DNA of 64,000 nucleotides from Pomphorhynchus laevis (lineage: Eukaryota > Acanthocephala > Palaeacanthocephala > Echinorhynchida > Pomphorhynchidae). Within the stretch, counting starts at the first letter, position 1; each line of letters starts with the position of its first letter. Below, in pieces: positions 21,565-33,774 of this stretch. Location of the stretch: assembly GCA_012934845.2 (NCBI GenBank), contig WNNJ02000563.1, positions 124,001 to 188,000 of the forward strand, read 5' to 3'. A program made the position numbers and the translations under genes. The notes below the pieces were generated by a model. The model was given only the letters and a program-made list of their open reading frames with translations, had not been told where the DNA came from and searched no databases.

Positions 21565-23082
21565 ATAATAATTATAACGCCAATCTAACAGAAAATAAAC
21601 CATCAAGTAAATATAAATATATGGATAAAATTGAATTATTAGAATCTTAAAATATTTTAATAAATCAAAATTATTTAAAGGTAGGGACATCTATATTTAG
21701 ACAAATAAAATGTGTTCCAATGGGTGGTAATAGTAACCCAATTATAGCTGACATATCAATATTAAATCAAAAACTATTCGAAAAAGAAGACTTTTGGATT
21801 AAAACGCTTAATTCCATGTACCCATTAGGATTGAATGATGTGGTACAAGCAATTGGCGGAAGTAGTATAATGCATAATAAACAACTATATTATAATAATC
21901 CGGTTAAACGCAAACCAAGAAGTCATGGTGATAAAAGGAATAAGAAAAATAGAGTTAAAAATATTAAAAAATATATGTATATAAATGAACAATTAGAAAT
22001 ATTAAAACAACTTTTAAGAGATAATAAGCTTAAAGATCTTTATGTAAATATAAGAAGTTTTTCTAAAGATATCAATTGTTCAATAAATCAAAGATTAATT
22101 AACGAATATGATAGGTTGAGTTGTATAATAGACAGTTATTGTAATATAAAATACTATAAGTGGACAATAAATGTTAATAACTAACAATAAAAAATATACA
22201 CTGACCATAAATTTCATTCATAAATGTATAGAGAACATAAATATATCCAGACTTTTAAATAATTCTAAAAGTAAAGAAATAATAGGATCAGATTTAAGTA
22301 AATATATTCCTAAGATAAGGTATAAGTTGTTACCGCTATTAGGACAAAAAAATTTTAATTATAATAAATAATTGAAATATATATGTAACGATGATATTAG
22401 AAACATCATAGAAACTGAATTCGATTGCAAAAATCTTAATTTTGATAAAATAAATGAACATATATGCACTCGCAATCTTGAATTTATTGAAAACAATGAA
22501 TTAAGGAAAATGCTATCAAAAGGGTATAAATATAGATTAAATAATAATAACAATAGAAATAAAATTTACAATTCGTTATATAATGACTTAAATGCTTACT
22601 TTGGTAAGCTGATTAATAGTTAAAGCTTAAATACATCAAAGATAAACATTTGGAAAACTTATATACTAGATAAAATTAGAGAGAAAATGAAAATAATAAA
22701 CAATTATAAAAGGAAAGATCAAATTAAAAAAGATATGTATACATAACTTACTAAATTAAAGCATAACTATATAATAACAACTATTGATAAGGCTAGTAAT
22801 AACTTTGTCTTCATATGCAAAAAGCTTTATTATGAAATACTAATGAAAGAGGTTAATTCTAATGATTTAAATGTAAATCCAACATATGAAGGTAGTGAGT
22901 AGAGTTATGAAACAATTATTACAAGTCACTGTTCTATAATGGATTAGAAGGGTATAAAAATTGAATCAGATAATAAACCTATACCTATATTATATTGGAA
23001 TCCAAAGTTACATAAACATCTAATAAAACCTAGGTTCATATGTAGTGCTTTTAAATGTACATTTAAACCACTTTCGGTTTAT

Positions 23083-23595
23083 ATGAATAAAATACTTAAA
23101 GTAATTGAAGCACACTTCAAAAAATATTGTAGGATAATCGAAATTAATACAGGTATAAAACACTATTTCAGTATTTATTCCACTAAAGAATTTTTAGAAC
23201 ACACAAAAGGAATAAATTTTCAAAATATAAATACATACGATTTTAGTACGCTATATACAAATCTAGATTTATCAGATATTAAAGATGCATTAGAAAAATT
23301 AATTAATCTTATATTCAGAAAAAGATATACATATATATGTTATAATAACTATAACGCATATCTAACAAAAATTCAACCATCAAGTAAATATAAATATATG
23401 GATAAAATTGCATTTTTAGAATCCTCAAATATTTTAATAAATCAAAATTATTTTAAGGTAGGGACATCTATATTTAGACCAATAAAATGTGTTCCAATGA
23501 GAGGTAATAGAAGCCAAATTATAACTGACTTATTTTTAAGCTTTATAGAATATAAATTTACTTATAACTGTTTAAAAAGTAAATCTAAATTATAA
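23083..23595 (+). pseudogene. PLE reverse transcriptase, fingers and palm part
   Basis: 170 residues from MNKILKVIEAHFKKYC through TYDFSTLYTNLDLSDI (motif A region; the first catalytic Asp of motif A is in DFSTLYT) to CVPMRGNRSQIITDLFL (motif B; the usual MGG is MRG here). In-frame upstream text (KLHKHLIKPRFICSAFKC) belongs to the same domain before a preceding stop. PLE RTs act with GIY-YIG in target-primed reverse transcription. Confidence 0.85.
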
Positions 23596-23601
23596 AAAGA
23601 T

Positions 23602-24189
<588 letters not shown>

Positions 24190-24310
24190 AATAACATACT
24201 ATATAATCAAATTTCATCAGAGGAAATACGCCCTTAACATGTATTTGGCCCCGCTACTATGTTGGTTAGAGGAGTTAGGAGCCGAAATCTGATAGCATAG
24301 CAATACCTCC
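24190..24310 (+). ncRNA. Conserved structured segment of the PLE 3' tail
   Basis: GGCCCC (24247-24252), CTATG (24257-24261), GGAGCC (24278-24283) and CATAG (24296-24300) occur in interleaved order, which would give an H-type pseudoknot. In the copy at 62129-62182 (minus) the first pair is fully complementary (GGCCCC/GGGGCC) and the second is unchanged. A GAAATAC...GTATT hairpin precedes it. CTGATG lies shortly downstream. Function unknown; RT recognition is a guess. Confidence 0.4.
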
Positions 24311-24519
24311 TGATGTCTTCTAATCCTTATTCTGATACAACGTCTGTTCGTAAAAATGACTTTTATTTTTAATTTCAATTTTTTATTTTAACTTTATTTA
24401 AATTATAAAAAATCTTAAAACAATTATTTATTTTATTATTTAATTATTAAATTTTGATTTAGCATTATTATATTTTCTTAATTTTATAATTATATTAAAT
24501 ACGTAGACTCAGTTAGCTG

Positions 24520-24745
24520 ATTTGAACAATAATATTGATGAAATAATAATATTATTATATTATTATGATGAACAATAATATTTGATTAACAATAATATTG
24601 TTGAACAATAATAACATAATAATATTTGTTATTATTGTGTTGATAATATTTGATGAACAGTATTTGATGAACCATAATATTGTAATATTTGATGAACAAT
24701 AATAATTATAATAACCAGATGAACAATAATATTTTTTTAATAAAA
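24520..24745. repeat. Imperfect short tandem repeat based on GAACAATAATAT
   Basis: A degenerate array of a 12-20 base unit containing GAACAATAATA and TTTGAT. It lies directly at the end of PLE copy 2 and may have grown from its target site. Confidence 0.7.
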
Positions 24746-24869
24746 ACATAATAAAGATTTTGTTAAATAATACAAAAAACGGTCAAAACACATCACAATA
24801 ACTAAGGTGCCTAATAATTCTTCTTTATCTTTATCTTTTAACCATAATGCTTCTGTCTTCTTATACACC

Positions 24870-24962
24870 TTCACGGCCTCAGGTCCAGATGGATCTGAGC
24901 CGCCGGCCGCACCAGCGCGCCGTCTTCCGATTTAACTATTCGGGCTTCTGACACCTGAATGT
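24870..24962 (-). mobile_element. LINE-A 3' end, about 90 bases
   Basis: Minus-strand match to the last 25 or so codons of LINE-A ORF2, including the D-L-R-P-TGA end as in the copy at 43196. The shortest 5'-truncated copy in the window. Confidence 0.75.
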
Positions 24963-25074
24963 AGATACCGTACGCGCAATCGGTATATACAATTCACCTT
25001 CATAATTTTCCAGTCTTCCCCATTCATTCTTTATTTCCTCCTCCCGTTCGTTATCTTTTTCTTCATTTTCCTCC

Positions 25075-25235
25075 AAGAAATATAACAGTGAGAAAGTATG
25101 AACTGTGGAAAGGAAAAGGAAAGTAAATGGATGAAATGAGGAAAGAACGAAAATGAGAAAATGAGTAATGGAAATCGGGAAGGGGAAGAATAGAAAAAGG
25201 GAAAATGGTAAAACGAAAGAATTTTATATATAGAT
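25075..25235 (+). other. Purine-rich low-complexity tract
   Basis: Runs of GAAAAG, GGAAAGG and GAATAG with almost no pyrimidines on the plus strand for about 150 bases. The complementary minus-strand ORF is composition-driven. Confidence 0.7.
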
Positions 25236-25581
25236 TATATTTTTTCATTATGACTAATAAAACAGAAGGAGATAAATTATAGAAAATGTTTTCAGAATCA
25301 CGAAATCGACCATATTTTACACTTAAATACTCAATAAAGTTGGATTTGGAATAATTTTCTTAGTTACGAACAATAATCACAGCTTAAGCATTTCAGAATT
25401 CTAAAGATAAACCACCAAGCAACTGGTGGTGTTGCTTGATTTTACATTTTGTAAATCGATTATATCAAAAATAAATTTTTCCTCGAATGTTTTTGTTGCA
25501 TATTTGAAAATAATGTCAAAAACGCGAATGTCTATTATATATGTCAATGTCAAATTTCGATTCAAGTATAATTAGTTTAAG

Positions 25582-25729
25582 AATTATTGGAGCTGGATCA
25601 AAGAAAAGAGGATTTTTTATTGATATTTCGCTAAACTCTGTTTGCATCATCTACATAAGATGCTTACAGAGATTAGCGAAATATCAAATAAAAAAATTTC
25701 CTCTTTTCTTTGATCCAGCTCCAATAATT
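25582..25729. mobile_element. Foldback (MITE-like) element M1, copy 1
   Basis: A near-perfect inverted repeat with arms of about 70 bases starting AATTATTGGAGCTGGATCAA and ending in its complement, with a loop near 25652-25660. Two relatives occur at 29855-30010 and, as a half copy, at 42880-42955. No internal ORF, consistent with a non-autonomous DNA element. Target duplication is not clear. Confidence 0.75.
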
Positions 25730-25744
25730 ATTTATCAATAATGT

Positions 25745-27260
25745 GGATCATATTATCAACTATTTTAAATATAATTAGTTTAATTAGACGTCTACGTACT
25801 CTTGGTACAGAAACTTGATTTTTGTAGGTGTTTAATTGGTTAGTTATTACGTCACTATTTTAAATCATATTTCTTAGAATTTTTTATCATTGCGGTAGCT
25901 GATATTTCGTTGTAACACAAAAAAATACAAAATATTTAATTAAAATATTTTAAATGCGACAACAACGTTTGATACATTTTATGCTGAAAACCCATATGCA
26001 ATTTTGTGATTAGATCAAATTATCGTATTAGTAATTATCAATACAACCACAAATGTTAATACAATCCACTACAAACACATCTTGGTTTTAAATGTAAGCG
26101 CTGTTTTGCATCGAAACGTAAAGTGATCATAAGGATAATTTTTACGATAAATATAAAAAGTTTTAATTGCCATGTTATTCAATTTGCCCTTTTTAATTAT
26201 AGGATTTGTTTGTAATGTTAAAGGTTTCATGATGATATTAACTAATTTTAATTCATCTAGGATTACTAAAAATCCTATTGTATGCAGTATTCTATATTCT
26301 AAATTTAAAATACATGTGTTCTATACAGTTCTGCATCATACTCTATGAAAAGTGTAGGATCTAACATAACTTATAAAGCAGAAAAGTTAAATAATACTTA
26401 TTAATTACCAAGCATTTATTCGTACGGAATGTTATGTAATATACGCATTTTCGATAATTATTTGTGATTATAAATGCGCACATTTCTAATCCAACGATCA
26501 ACAATTATTTCAAATATCCGTAAGAACATTAAACAAAACTTAATAATGTTTGAATTATTAAATTATAATTTATAAAAATATGGCTAAAATTTTATGTTAT
26601 AGTTATAAAGTAAAATTTGTTTTATATGATTAAAATAATTTAATTATTTGAACTATTAAATTATAATATATTTAAATATTGTTAAAAATTGTATAGTTAT
26701 AACTGTATAGTTATGCAGTTAAATGTTGTTAAAAATTAATATTTAGACAATAAAACAGTCAAAATTTATGTGAACGTTTAAATCATCATGATTTAACCGC
26801 CTGTCTGAGGATAATAGTATTGTCTTTTTAAATATCATTTCTATGTATTTATGTGTTACCGTTTTTGTAAGTTTAGATTATAGTCGTGACATCCAAAAAC
26901 TTCACCATTAAACACTAAAATGTAAGACTTCAGGCTACATTTTGTTGAACTTGGTTTTGGATCAAGGCACATAATTTAAATATTTTTAATTTGAATAAGT
27001 GCTTCTATAATAAAGTTTATTTTAAAAATGTAATAATTAAAAAGATATTTGAACACATTTCTATTTAAGAACTTTATCTCACTAAACTTACCGAAAAATG
27101 CATTTATAACAATATTTTGTTTCATTACACAAAATAATTTTTACAGCAAATAAAATGTCCATGTAAATCAACAAATTCAGTGTAATTGTCTGATTTTTGA
27201 AAGTGTACGAATTATAATAAAATTATTTGTATACTATTAATAATTGTCATATATATAATC
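25745..27260. other. AT-rich non-coding stretch
   Basis: About 1.5 kb with no coding frame above background, no RNA gene and no repeat beyond simple A/T runs. Confidence 0.5.
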
Positions 27261-27262
27261 AA

Positions 27263-27413
27263 GCATATTCTTCAGTCTGCAAACTCTCGTCACTCTTAGA
27301 CGGTCATGTGATAGCCGGCAGCCATTGTCAAAAAGATGAACAATCACACACCGTTTCGGCTGCCTCTGTGACATTGTGAAAATGCATTTCCGACATCTAG
27401 CTGAAATTGTAGG
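27263..27413. repeat. 151-bp direct repeat, first copy
   Basis: Begins GCATATTCTTCA, contains GGCAGCC and GGCTGCC as an inverted pair plus GTGAT/ATCAC, and ends AAATTGTAGG. The second copy is at 27620-27770 with roughly a dozen differences. The minus strand stays open through both copies, beginning MSQRQPKR in each. Confidence 0.85.
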
Positions 27414-27619
27414 TGGCGTTAGCTCTTATATCCTACAATTTGCAATCCAGACCATCATTAACAACCAGATGATCAAACTTTCGGATGCTTGACTATAAGA
27501 AACCGAGATTGAGTAGATCAATTCTTTCTATGTAATCTTAACGGTTTCGTTTGAATCGGTATTGCTCGAGATTGCGAATAGCAATTCTTTCCGTATCTTT
27601 GGGTAAGTGTTCGAATCGA

Positions 27620-27770
27620 GCATATTCTTCACCCTGCAAACTCTCGTCACTCCTAGACGGTCATGTGATAGGCGGCAGCCATCGTCAGTAAGATGAACTA
27701 TCACACGCCGTTTCGGCTGCCTCTGTGACATTGTGAAAATACATTTCCGACATCTAGCTTAAATTGTAGG
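27620..27770. repeat. 151-bp direct repeat, second copy
   Basis: Partner of 27263-27413, same orientation, separated by 206 bases of unrelated sequence. The minus-strand ORF 27528-27731 (67 residues) starts in this copy and contains GCRLSHDRLGVTRVCR. The corresponding part of the other copy differs at only a few residues. Confidence 0.85.
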
Positions 27771-29850
27771 ATTATATATAGCGAAAATGCACAAATTTAG
27801 ATTTCAATTAATCACGGTGTTTTAAGAAAACTTGTTTATTCTTGATTTATAAAATATCAATTACATGACGTATTAAGTTCCGTGTATAGCCACTACTTCC
27901 AAATGCAACTACTTCCAAATGCAACTACTGCCAAAGAAAATTTATTACTTACTTCAGTACTTTTCTCACATTAGTCAATAATGGTCTCCCAGACACTTAA
28001 GAATTCTTCTGGTGCATTTATGTTTGAGTATTAATATTGCATACTGAAATATAGGCGAGGATTCCAAACCTGTGTGTAAGGATACCGAAAGAGGTAGTGA
28101 GAATATCATTATGTATAACACGTTCAATTTGAACAGATTATTGCAATAGCGCGTCAAAACACTATATTATAGAAGGTAAATTAACTATAAAACACACTTC
28201 ATAATTTTATTACGGCAATAATTAAATAATTCCACGATGCTTTGCTTGTTTGAATCGTCTTATTTCGAGAATCTTCGGCTCGTATATTATTCAATTTGCT
28301 TGTTTGGTGCGGGAAGGGAACTAGGCAAAGCAAAATGATTAAATATATATTTTTGTTATTTTATTAAGATTTTACAGTCATTTGTATTTTGTGAAGCCAA
28401 ATCTGTGGACATCATGTGTGCTCATTTATTAAGTCAAGTTATACTCTTTAGCAAATTCAAGCTGCATATATCCTCCCAGTATATTAGTCAATCGAGTAAA
28501 ATTTTATTAAGCCGTTAATGAATATCTGTAACAAAAATAAAATAATATTATATAAAAAGATGATATTAATTATATTAATATAAATTAATTAGATTAATAT
28601 TATAAGATATATTATATGATAATATATTAATTATATTATCATAATTAATATTATAAGACGATACTATTTGTTTTGTCGTGTAGTCCCTAATATTTATTTG
28701 GCATTTCAGATGACGTTGCAGGTATTTTAGTTTTTCTAGTTTCGGTATATTTTACTGCCGTTGAGTAATTTTTATTAATGTATAATGAAATAATATTCTT
28801 ACTAAGCACAATCAATTATAAAAATATAGATAGAATTGAATGTAGTTTTGGTCTTTCTCTCGTTGATGCGCCACAAATTCATCAACTGATATAGAAGACT
28901 GGTCATTTATTATTGAAACAATCTCATCTGGTTTTATGTGAGTTTTAATTCGTCGACAAGGGCGTGTTGCAGTAGTCAGATGCTTTCTTCCTGGTAATAA
29001 TATTCAGCAGAGTTGATAATTACTTTATCGATTTCACCAAATAAAATTTTTTCATTACCACATTGCTTATAATATCATCGTCATTAGCAGTGCACAATCT
29101 GTACCATTTTTTGATTGTTGTATTATCGAAAGAAATACAATGAAAATGAAGCAATCCATAATGAAAAATACATAAGCTGAGAGCATGTGTACTTTAAGTT
29201 TGCATTAAAGTTAGGATCCATGATACTAATACCGCTGATGATAAAATGAGACATCATTATGATGAACAGTTCTTCTGAGGGCTGTTGTTTTAATACGGCT
29301 AGGATAAACTTGTTGCGGCTTGCGTCATTTAAGTCATTAAGAAATTAAGTCATTTCAGACATTGAGTTGCTAATTCCGGGAACTGTCCACAGAAAAGTGC
29401 ATCCATCTCCACAGTATTGATTGAGTTAATCTAGCATATTTAGCATAAGTTTCAACATTCGTTACTTCAACCAAACGATTCCTTAAAGACGCCCATAGAT
29501 GGACGCGCGATTGATGAAATATTTTTATAAACTCTGGCGTACCGAGTTTATAGGCATGTTCAATATTTCAATCCCATCCGATTTAGTTTACATAGAAGAA
29601 TAAGTGAATTAATCTCATATTTAGGAAGAAATTAACCTACACATGTTAAAACGGTTTTTGTTAGCATAGTATAATGTATATATAGTATAATTCTGAAATT
29701 AATGTAAATAAATAGAAAAATATGAATTTATAGAGTCATATAAATCATGTAAATTTAAAATTATTGATACTTAAGGACTTAAACGTCGATATTTGACAGT
29801 TGATTTAGTTTGTAAATATTTGATTTTAATGATATATTTTTCTTTATCGA
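27771..29850. other. Non-coding stretch
   Basis: About 2 kb without a supported gene. It includes an AT-only palindromic patch at 28555-28660 (TTAATATAAATTAATTA-type) and a short tandem of CAACTACT(T/G)CCAAA near 27893-27940. Confidence 0.5.
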
Positions 29851-29854
29851 ATGT

Positions 29855-30010
29855 TAGGAGCAGTATCAACAAAAGAAAACTTTTAATTCTAATATTTCGC
29901 TAACTTCTGTTATTATAATAAAAAAATACAATTGTATTTTTTCCTGATTCTACTAACGGAAGTTAGCGAAATATTAAAATTAAAAGTTTTCCTTTTTGAT
30001 CCTGCTTCCA
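29855..30010. mobile_element. Foldback element M1, copy 2
   Basis: Inverted repeat with outer ends TTAGGAGCAGTATCAACA and TTGATCCTGCTTCC and the shared inner word ATATTTCGCTAAC, clearly related to M1 copy 1 but more divergent at the tips. Confidence 0.7.
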
Positions 30011-33000
30011 AAAGTTGATTTAGTTTTGAGCTTCGTGAAATGTGAATTTACACAGAACTGAATATTTTAAACACAAAGGCTTTAAAATATGAATCTAAGT
30101 TTTTTATTTGAAATCAGATTAAAATAAAAAGTTGATTTAATTTGAAATTAGATATAATTTCAATTAAATTTGCAAAATGTTAGATTAATAATATTTCTCT
30201 GATAGTCAATTATCATACGAGTCGAGTTATAATAATCGAGTCGAGTCACATACTAGTCGAGTCACAATAAAAGCACAAAAACGTGAAGTATATATTGGAT
30301 CATTACCTGATGAAGTTCATTGAAATGTAGCGTACTGGGCTTATAGATATGATGGAAGCAGCGTGCAGAGTAAAAATAGTCATCAAAATTTCAATAGCAA
30401 CAATGACTCTTAAATTATGAATTTAAGTTTTTACGATTTTTTTTAAACATTACAGATTTACATAGATAAACAGAATTTATAGAGCTATATAAATTATGTA
30501 AAGTTAAAAATGTATAAATATATAATTTTTAATATGCGCACTTGAACATAATTATTTTACAACTTATATATATATATATTGTCAAGTTGTTTGCTGCTGA
30601 TTTCTGACTACTTGTTGACAAAACATACAAAACATATTAGACCGGAGTTTATATAATATATTATATAACAGCTAATATGTTTTGTTATATGTAATTAATA
30701 TAATTATAGTTATGATATAATTTTTAAATATAATTATATAATTAATTATATATCATTATATAATAAATATAAGAAATTATATATATTTAATTATGCTAAA
30801 TTTGATAAATCCATCACTGCTGATCGTGTTTGCCTATCATCTATATTTAGTAAAATTGAATTAAAGCAATAAAGAATGCTAAATGTATTCTCTGATGTTT
30901 CAGCTTTTCACTATTTTTTATAAGTGAAAATGAGGAAAAACCGGAACGTCCGACAATAAATTTAGCGTCTTTTATTGCTTTAATTCAATTTTACCATATA
31001 TAGTTTTTATTATTATTTATATTTTGATTATAAAAAATATCGTAACGTTTGAACCCAACCCTTCAATACGTAAAATCAGCAAGGATCTCACGTCGATTCT
31101 AAAAGTGATCCTCCTGAGTTCTCTGACAAAATACAACATCCAATCGTAATATTTTAGAATAATCTAACTACCTGGTATATGTTTGACAGTCACATGAAAT
31201 CTAAATATCTAAATGGTCATAAGGGTTGGAGCAAAACCTGCAAGAATGAAATATGTCTATGATGCTTCGCAAAGGAAGACACGAATACAATCAAAATCAG
31301 TACGACAAATTTAAAATATAAATGGTGAAAACTCTAGATGTGCATTATATATAATTAAAAGATCATGAGTCAGCAAGTTATATTTGGCAATTTGATTATT
31401 TTGTGTTTACGGTTTAATTTTTTAATATAATCGTTTCTATGCAGTTGACCTTTTTATTACATTTATATGAATTTATATCTTCTTTGTCAATTATATTATA
31501 TTTTACTGCTAATTAGACAATAGGGATATTGTAGATAAAATTTGATAAAGTAAAATATATCAATATCAAAACATTTTACATCCACCTATAAATTATGCTT
31601 TTCCTTTTCATTGTTTGGTAAATATAATCAAAATTTACAAAATTAGAAAATTATAAATTGCGACCAACGTTAGATTATTTTATTCAAAAGTCACTTTATT
31701 TAATTCTATATTAGTATTACTAACTTAGGTTTTTATCACTAGCAGTATTATAACTTTCGGCTATATATATGCTGTGACTTGTTATCCTCTTAATTTGTTT
31801 CACCACTTCTAACCGTGAAAGCAATTTATGTTTTGCCATTGTTCACTTATTTTAAAAAGCTACGCCTCTAAGAAGCAAATTTTAAATCCACATATTGTCA
31901 TACAATTTTATAATAAATTAGTTATTTTTGTATGAAGTTGTTCTAATTGCATCGGTGATCTTGTTTAGGTGTATCATAATCACTAGGGATATATGCCGTA
32001 TACACCAAGTCTTACACAACCTATATCTACTGAGCATATTTAATATGTGAAAAGAATTTACGCTCTCTTTTTATATATATAAATGCTCACAACGAATTTG
32101 TGTATTCTTATTTGTTTCACACTAATTTAAAACAAACGTTGTGATATAGCTTATAGCATCATTCCCTATGAAAACAAATATTCTAGCGTTGCATTACTTC
32201 TGCTAGATTTTTGAAATTTGAAAGTCCTTGAATTCTTTCGGTGTTTGTTCGGTAAAAAAATTTAACTGAATTTTTAATGTTAGTGCTTTATGATCATTCG
32301 AATTTATACAGGAAGTAAGAATATTCTATCAATTAAACCTTCTTTTATTTATTAAAGACATCTTCCACTGTTATAATCCAAAATTATTTATCGGCAAAAC
32401 AACATCGATTCATTTTAGAACTAAATCAATTAAATAAAAATTAATGATAATTTACATTTGCGAATTTTAGAATCTAAGAATTTACATTCTCAAACTAAGT
32501 CTTATTTTACTTGATTTTCTTATATACTTTAGTTGCATCAAAGATGGTCATAATTGATCGATATTTATTAAGAAAAATAATGACTTTTTTGCAATCAGTC
32601 AATACCAGTACATAGTGTATTTGTAAAGCAATTGCCGAATACGTTCAATATACCATCAAAATCATCAGTGCTGCGTATTTTATAGACACCACATATAGTG
32701 ATGTACATATTGATTTCCAATTAGCACACACATATTGCCAAACCGTACACGAACGTAAATTGTGCATTGATAATATTATACTTGAGTATGAATATTTAAA
32801 ATGGACCGGATGTATATATCCAGTCCATTTTTTATATTTTTCATTTTTTATATTAAAAAGCTATTATCAAAAAGAACAAAAATTAAAGTGATGATTGAAA
32901 ACAGGAGTACTTATTTAGGACTCTCAACATAACAAATGAAATTATCCCTTTGATGAACTTTTAAAACAAATATTAAGAATTTATCAAAAAGCAGTTAATA

Positions 33001-33075
33001 ATTTTACAGACTTTTTTAAATATCTAATATTTTCTGTGTTAAAACAGTTAAACACAAATTGAAATTAGTTGTTCT
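30011..33075. other. AT-rich non-coding stretch with two hairpins
   Basis: No gene supported. A foldback lies at 30849-30995: outer arms TAAAATTGAATTAAAGCAA and complement, inner arms TTTTCACT/AGTGAAAA. A 14-bp stem hairpin, AAAATGGACCGGAT with ATCCAGTCCATTTT, lies at about 32797-32831. Confidence 0.55.
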
Positions 33076-33079
33076 CAGT

Positions 33080-33770
33080 GTGCTAGTTGTCAGCTCCTCA
33101 TCAGCAACAGTCTGACTCCGTCAGATGTCGCGAGAACACTGGCTGCCTTACCTGTCTGGATGGCCAAACTTACATTCATGAGTAAATAAAAGTGCGCCCG
33201 ATTATCTCCTGAAACTTTTTTCAATCTTCTGCCGATTTCACTGCAAAGAGATTTTGCAGATCCCAAAGGGAATGAAAACCCGAAAGGGAATGAATTGATG
33301 GGCGTTACACAGATCATAATACTTTGCAATCTTCCTTTCCTCTACCCAACTCGCCGCTCCACCAGTATCACTCAGGGCATGGCTCAGATTGCTCATAGCC
33401 AGCGTCTCCACGCAAGTAGAATCCCAAAAAAGGCATTTACCTTCGCGCTACGGAAAAACAGTGACACTGTCCGGATGGCGACCATCTAACCTACACAGAT
33501 TGGGTGGTTCCAGAATATTGGGAGCGTTCGTTGAGTTCAAAGCTCTGCTGAGAATTTGATTGAGTTCACATGACGTGGGAAGCGGCCTGCTGATATTCTA
33601 CAGGCAAGATCATGTTGGCCTGTCGCGTCTACCATTACACCGCAACGGTATCGATGAGGGGTACATTCAGGAAGACCGAGTATCAGGGAAATGGCAATTC
33701 TCACCGCCTCATCCCCTAACTGGGTTCCCAGTGCAGAAATTTGTAGCGCATTTTAGACTATAATAGATTG
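33080..33770 (-). mobile_element. Nuclease-type LINE fragment: finger and PD-(D/E)XK-like C-terminus
   Basis: On the minus strand, successive frames read GLPECTPHRYRCG, a Cys/His finger (RCG...GQHDLAC), SAGRFPRHVNS, NILEPPNL, DGRHPDSVTVFP, FWDSTCVETLA, SWVEERKIAKYYDL and finally EIGRRLKKVSGDNRAHFYL and SLAIQTGKAASVLAT. This series matches the end of RLE-type LINEs in the same broad class as 10332-11870, but the wording shows a different family. Stops and frame changes occur. The RT part is absent. Confidence 0.7.
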
Positions 33771-33774
33771 CCCA

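Larger units (their letters stand above)
19856..21748 (+). mobile_element. Permuted-domain Penelope-like element, copy 1 (3' truncated)
   Basis: Starts with a zinc finger and GIY-YIG endonuclease (19856-20310), followed by a basic linker, then the RT. The RT shows DKASNNFVFICKKLYYDIL, PKLHKNPIKPRFIC, FSTLYTSLDLADI and the CVPMGGNSNPIIAD block, where the copy stops abruptly and copy 2 begins. An N-terminal GIY-YIG is the hallmark of the Naiad/Chlamys group of PLEs; conventional Penelope elements carry it at the C-terminus. The copy is interrupted by several stops and a TA microsatellite. Confidence 0.8.

Noticed and set aside
24190-24520. Type II hammerhead formed by GAAA and CTGATGA in PLE tails
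   Set aside because: Stem III (AATACAT/ATGTATT) fits, but no stem I forms between the GGCCCC side and the bases before CTGATGA.
25075-25248. Minus 61-codon ORF
   Set aside because: Composition of a purine/pyrimidine-rich tract; no motif.
25541-25741. Plus ORF of 66 codons
   Set aside because: Lies wholly on the M1 foldback; its open frame follows from the palindrome.
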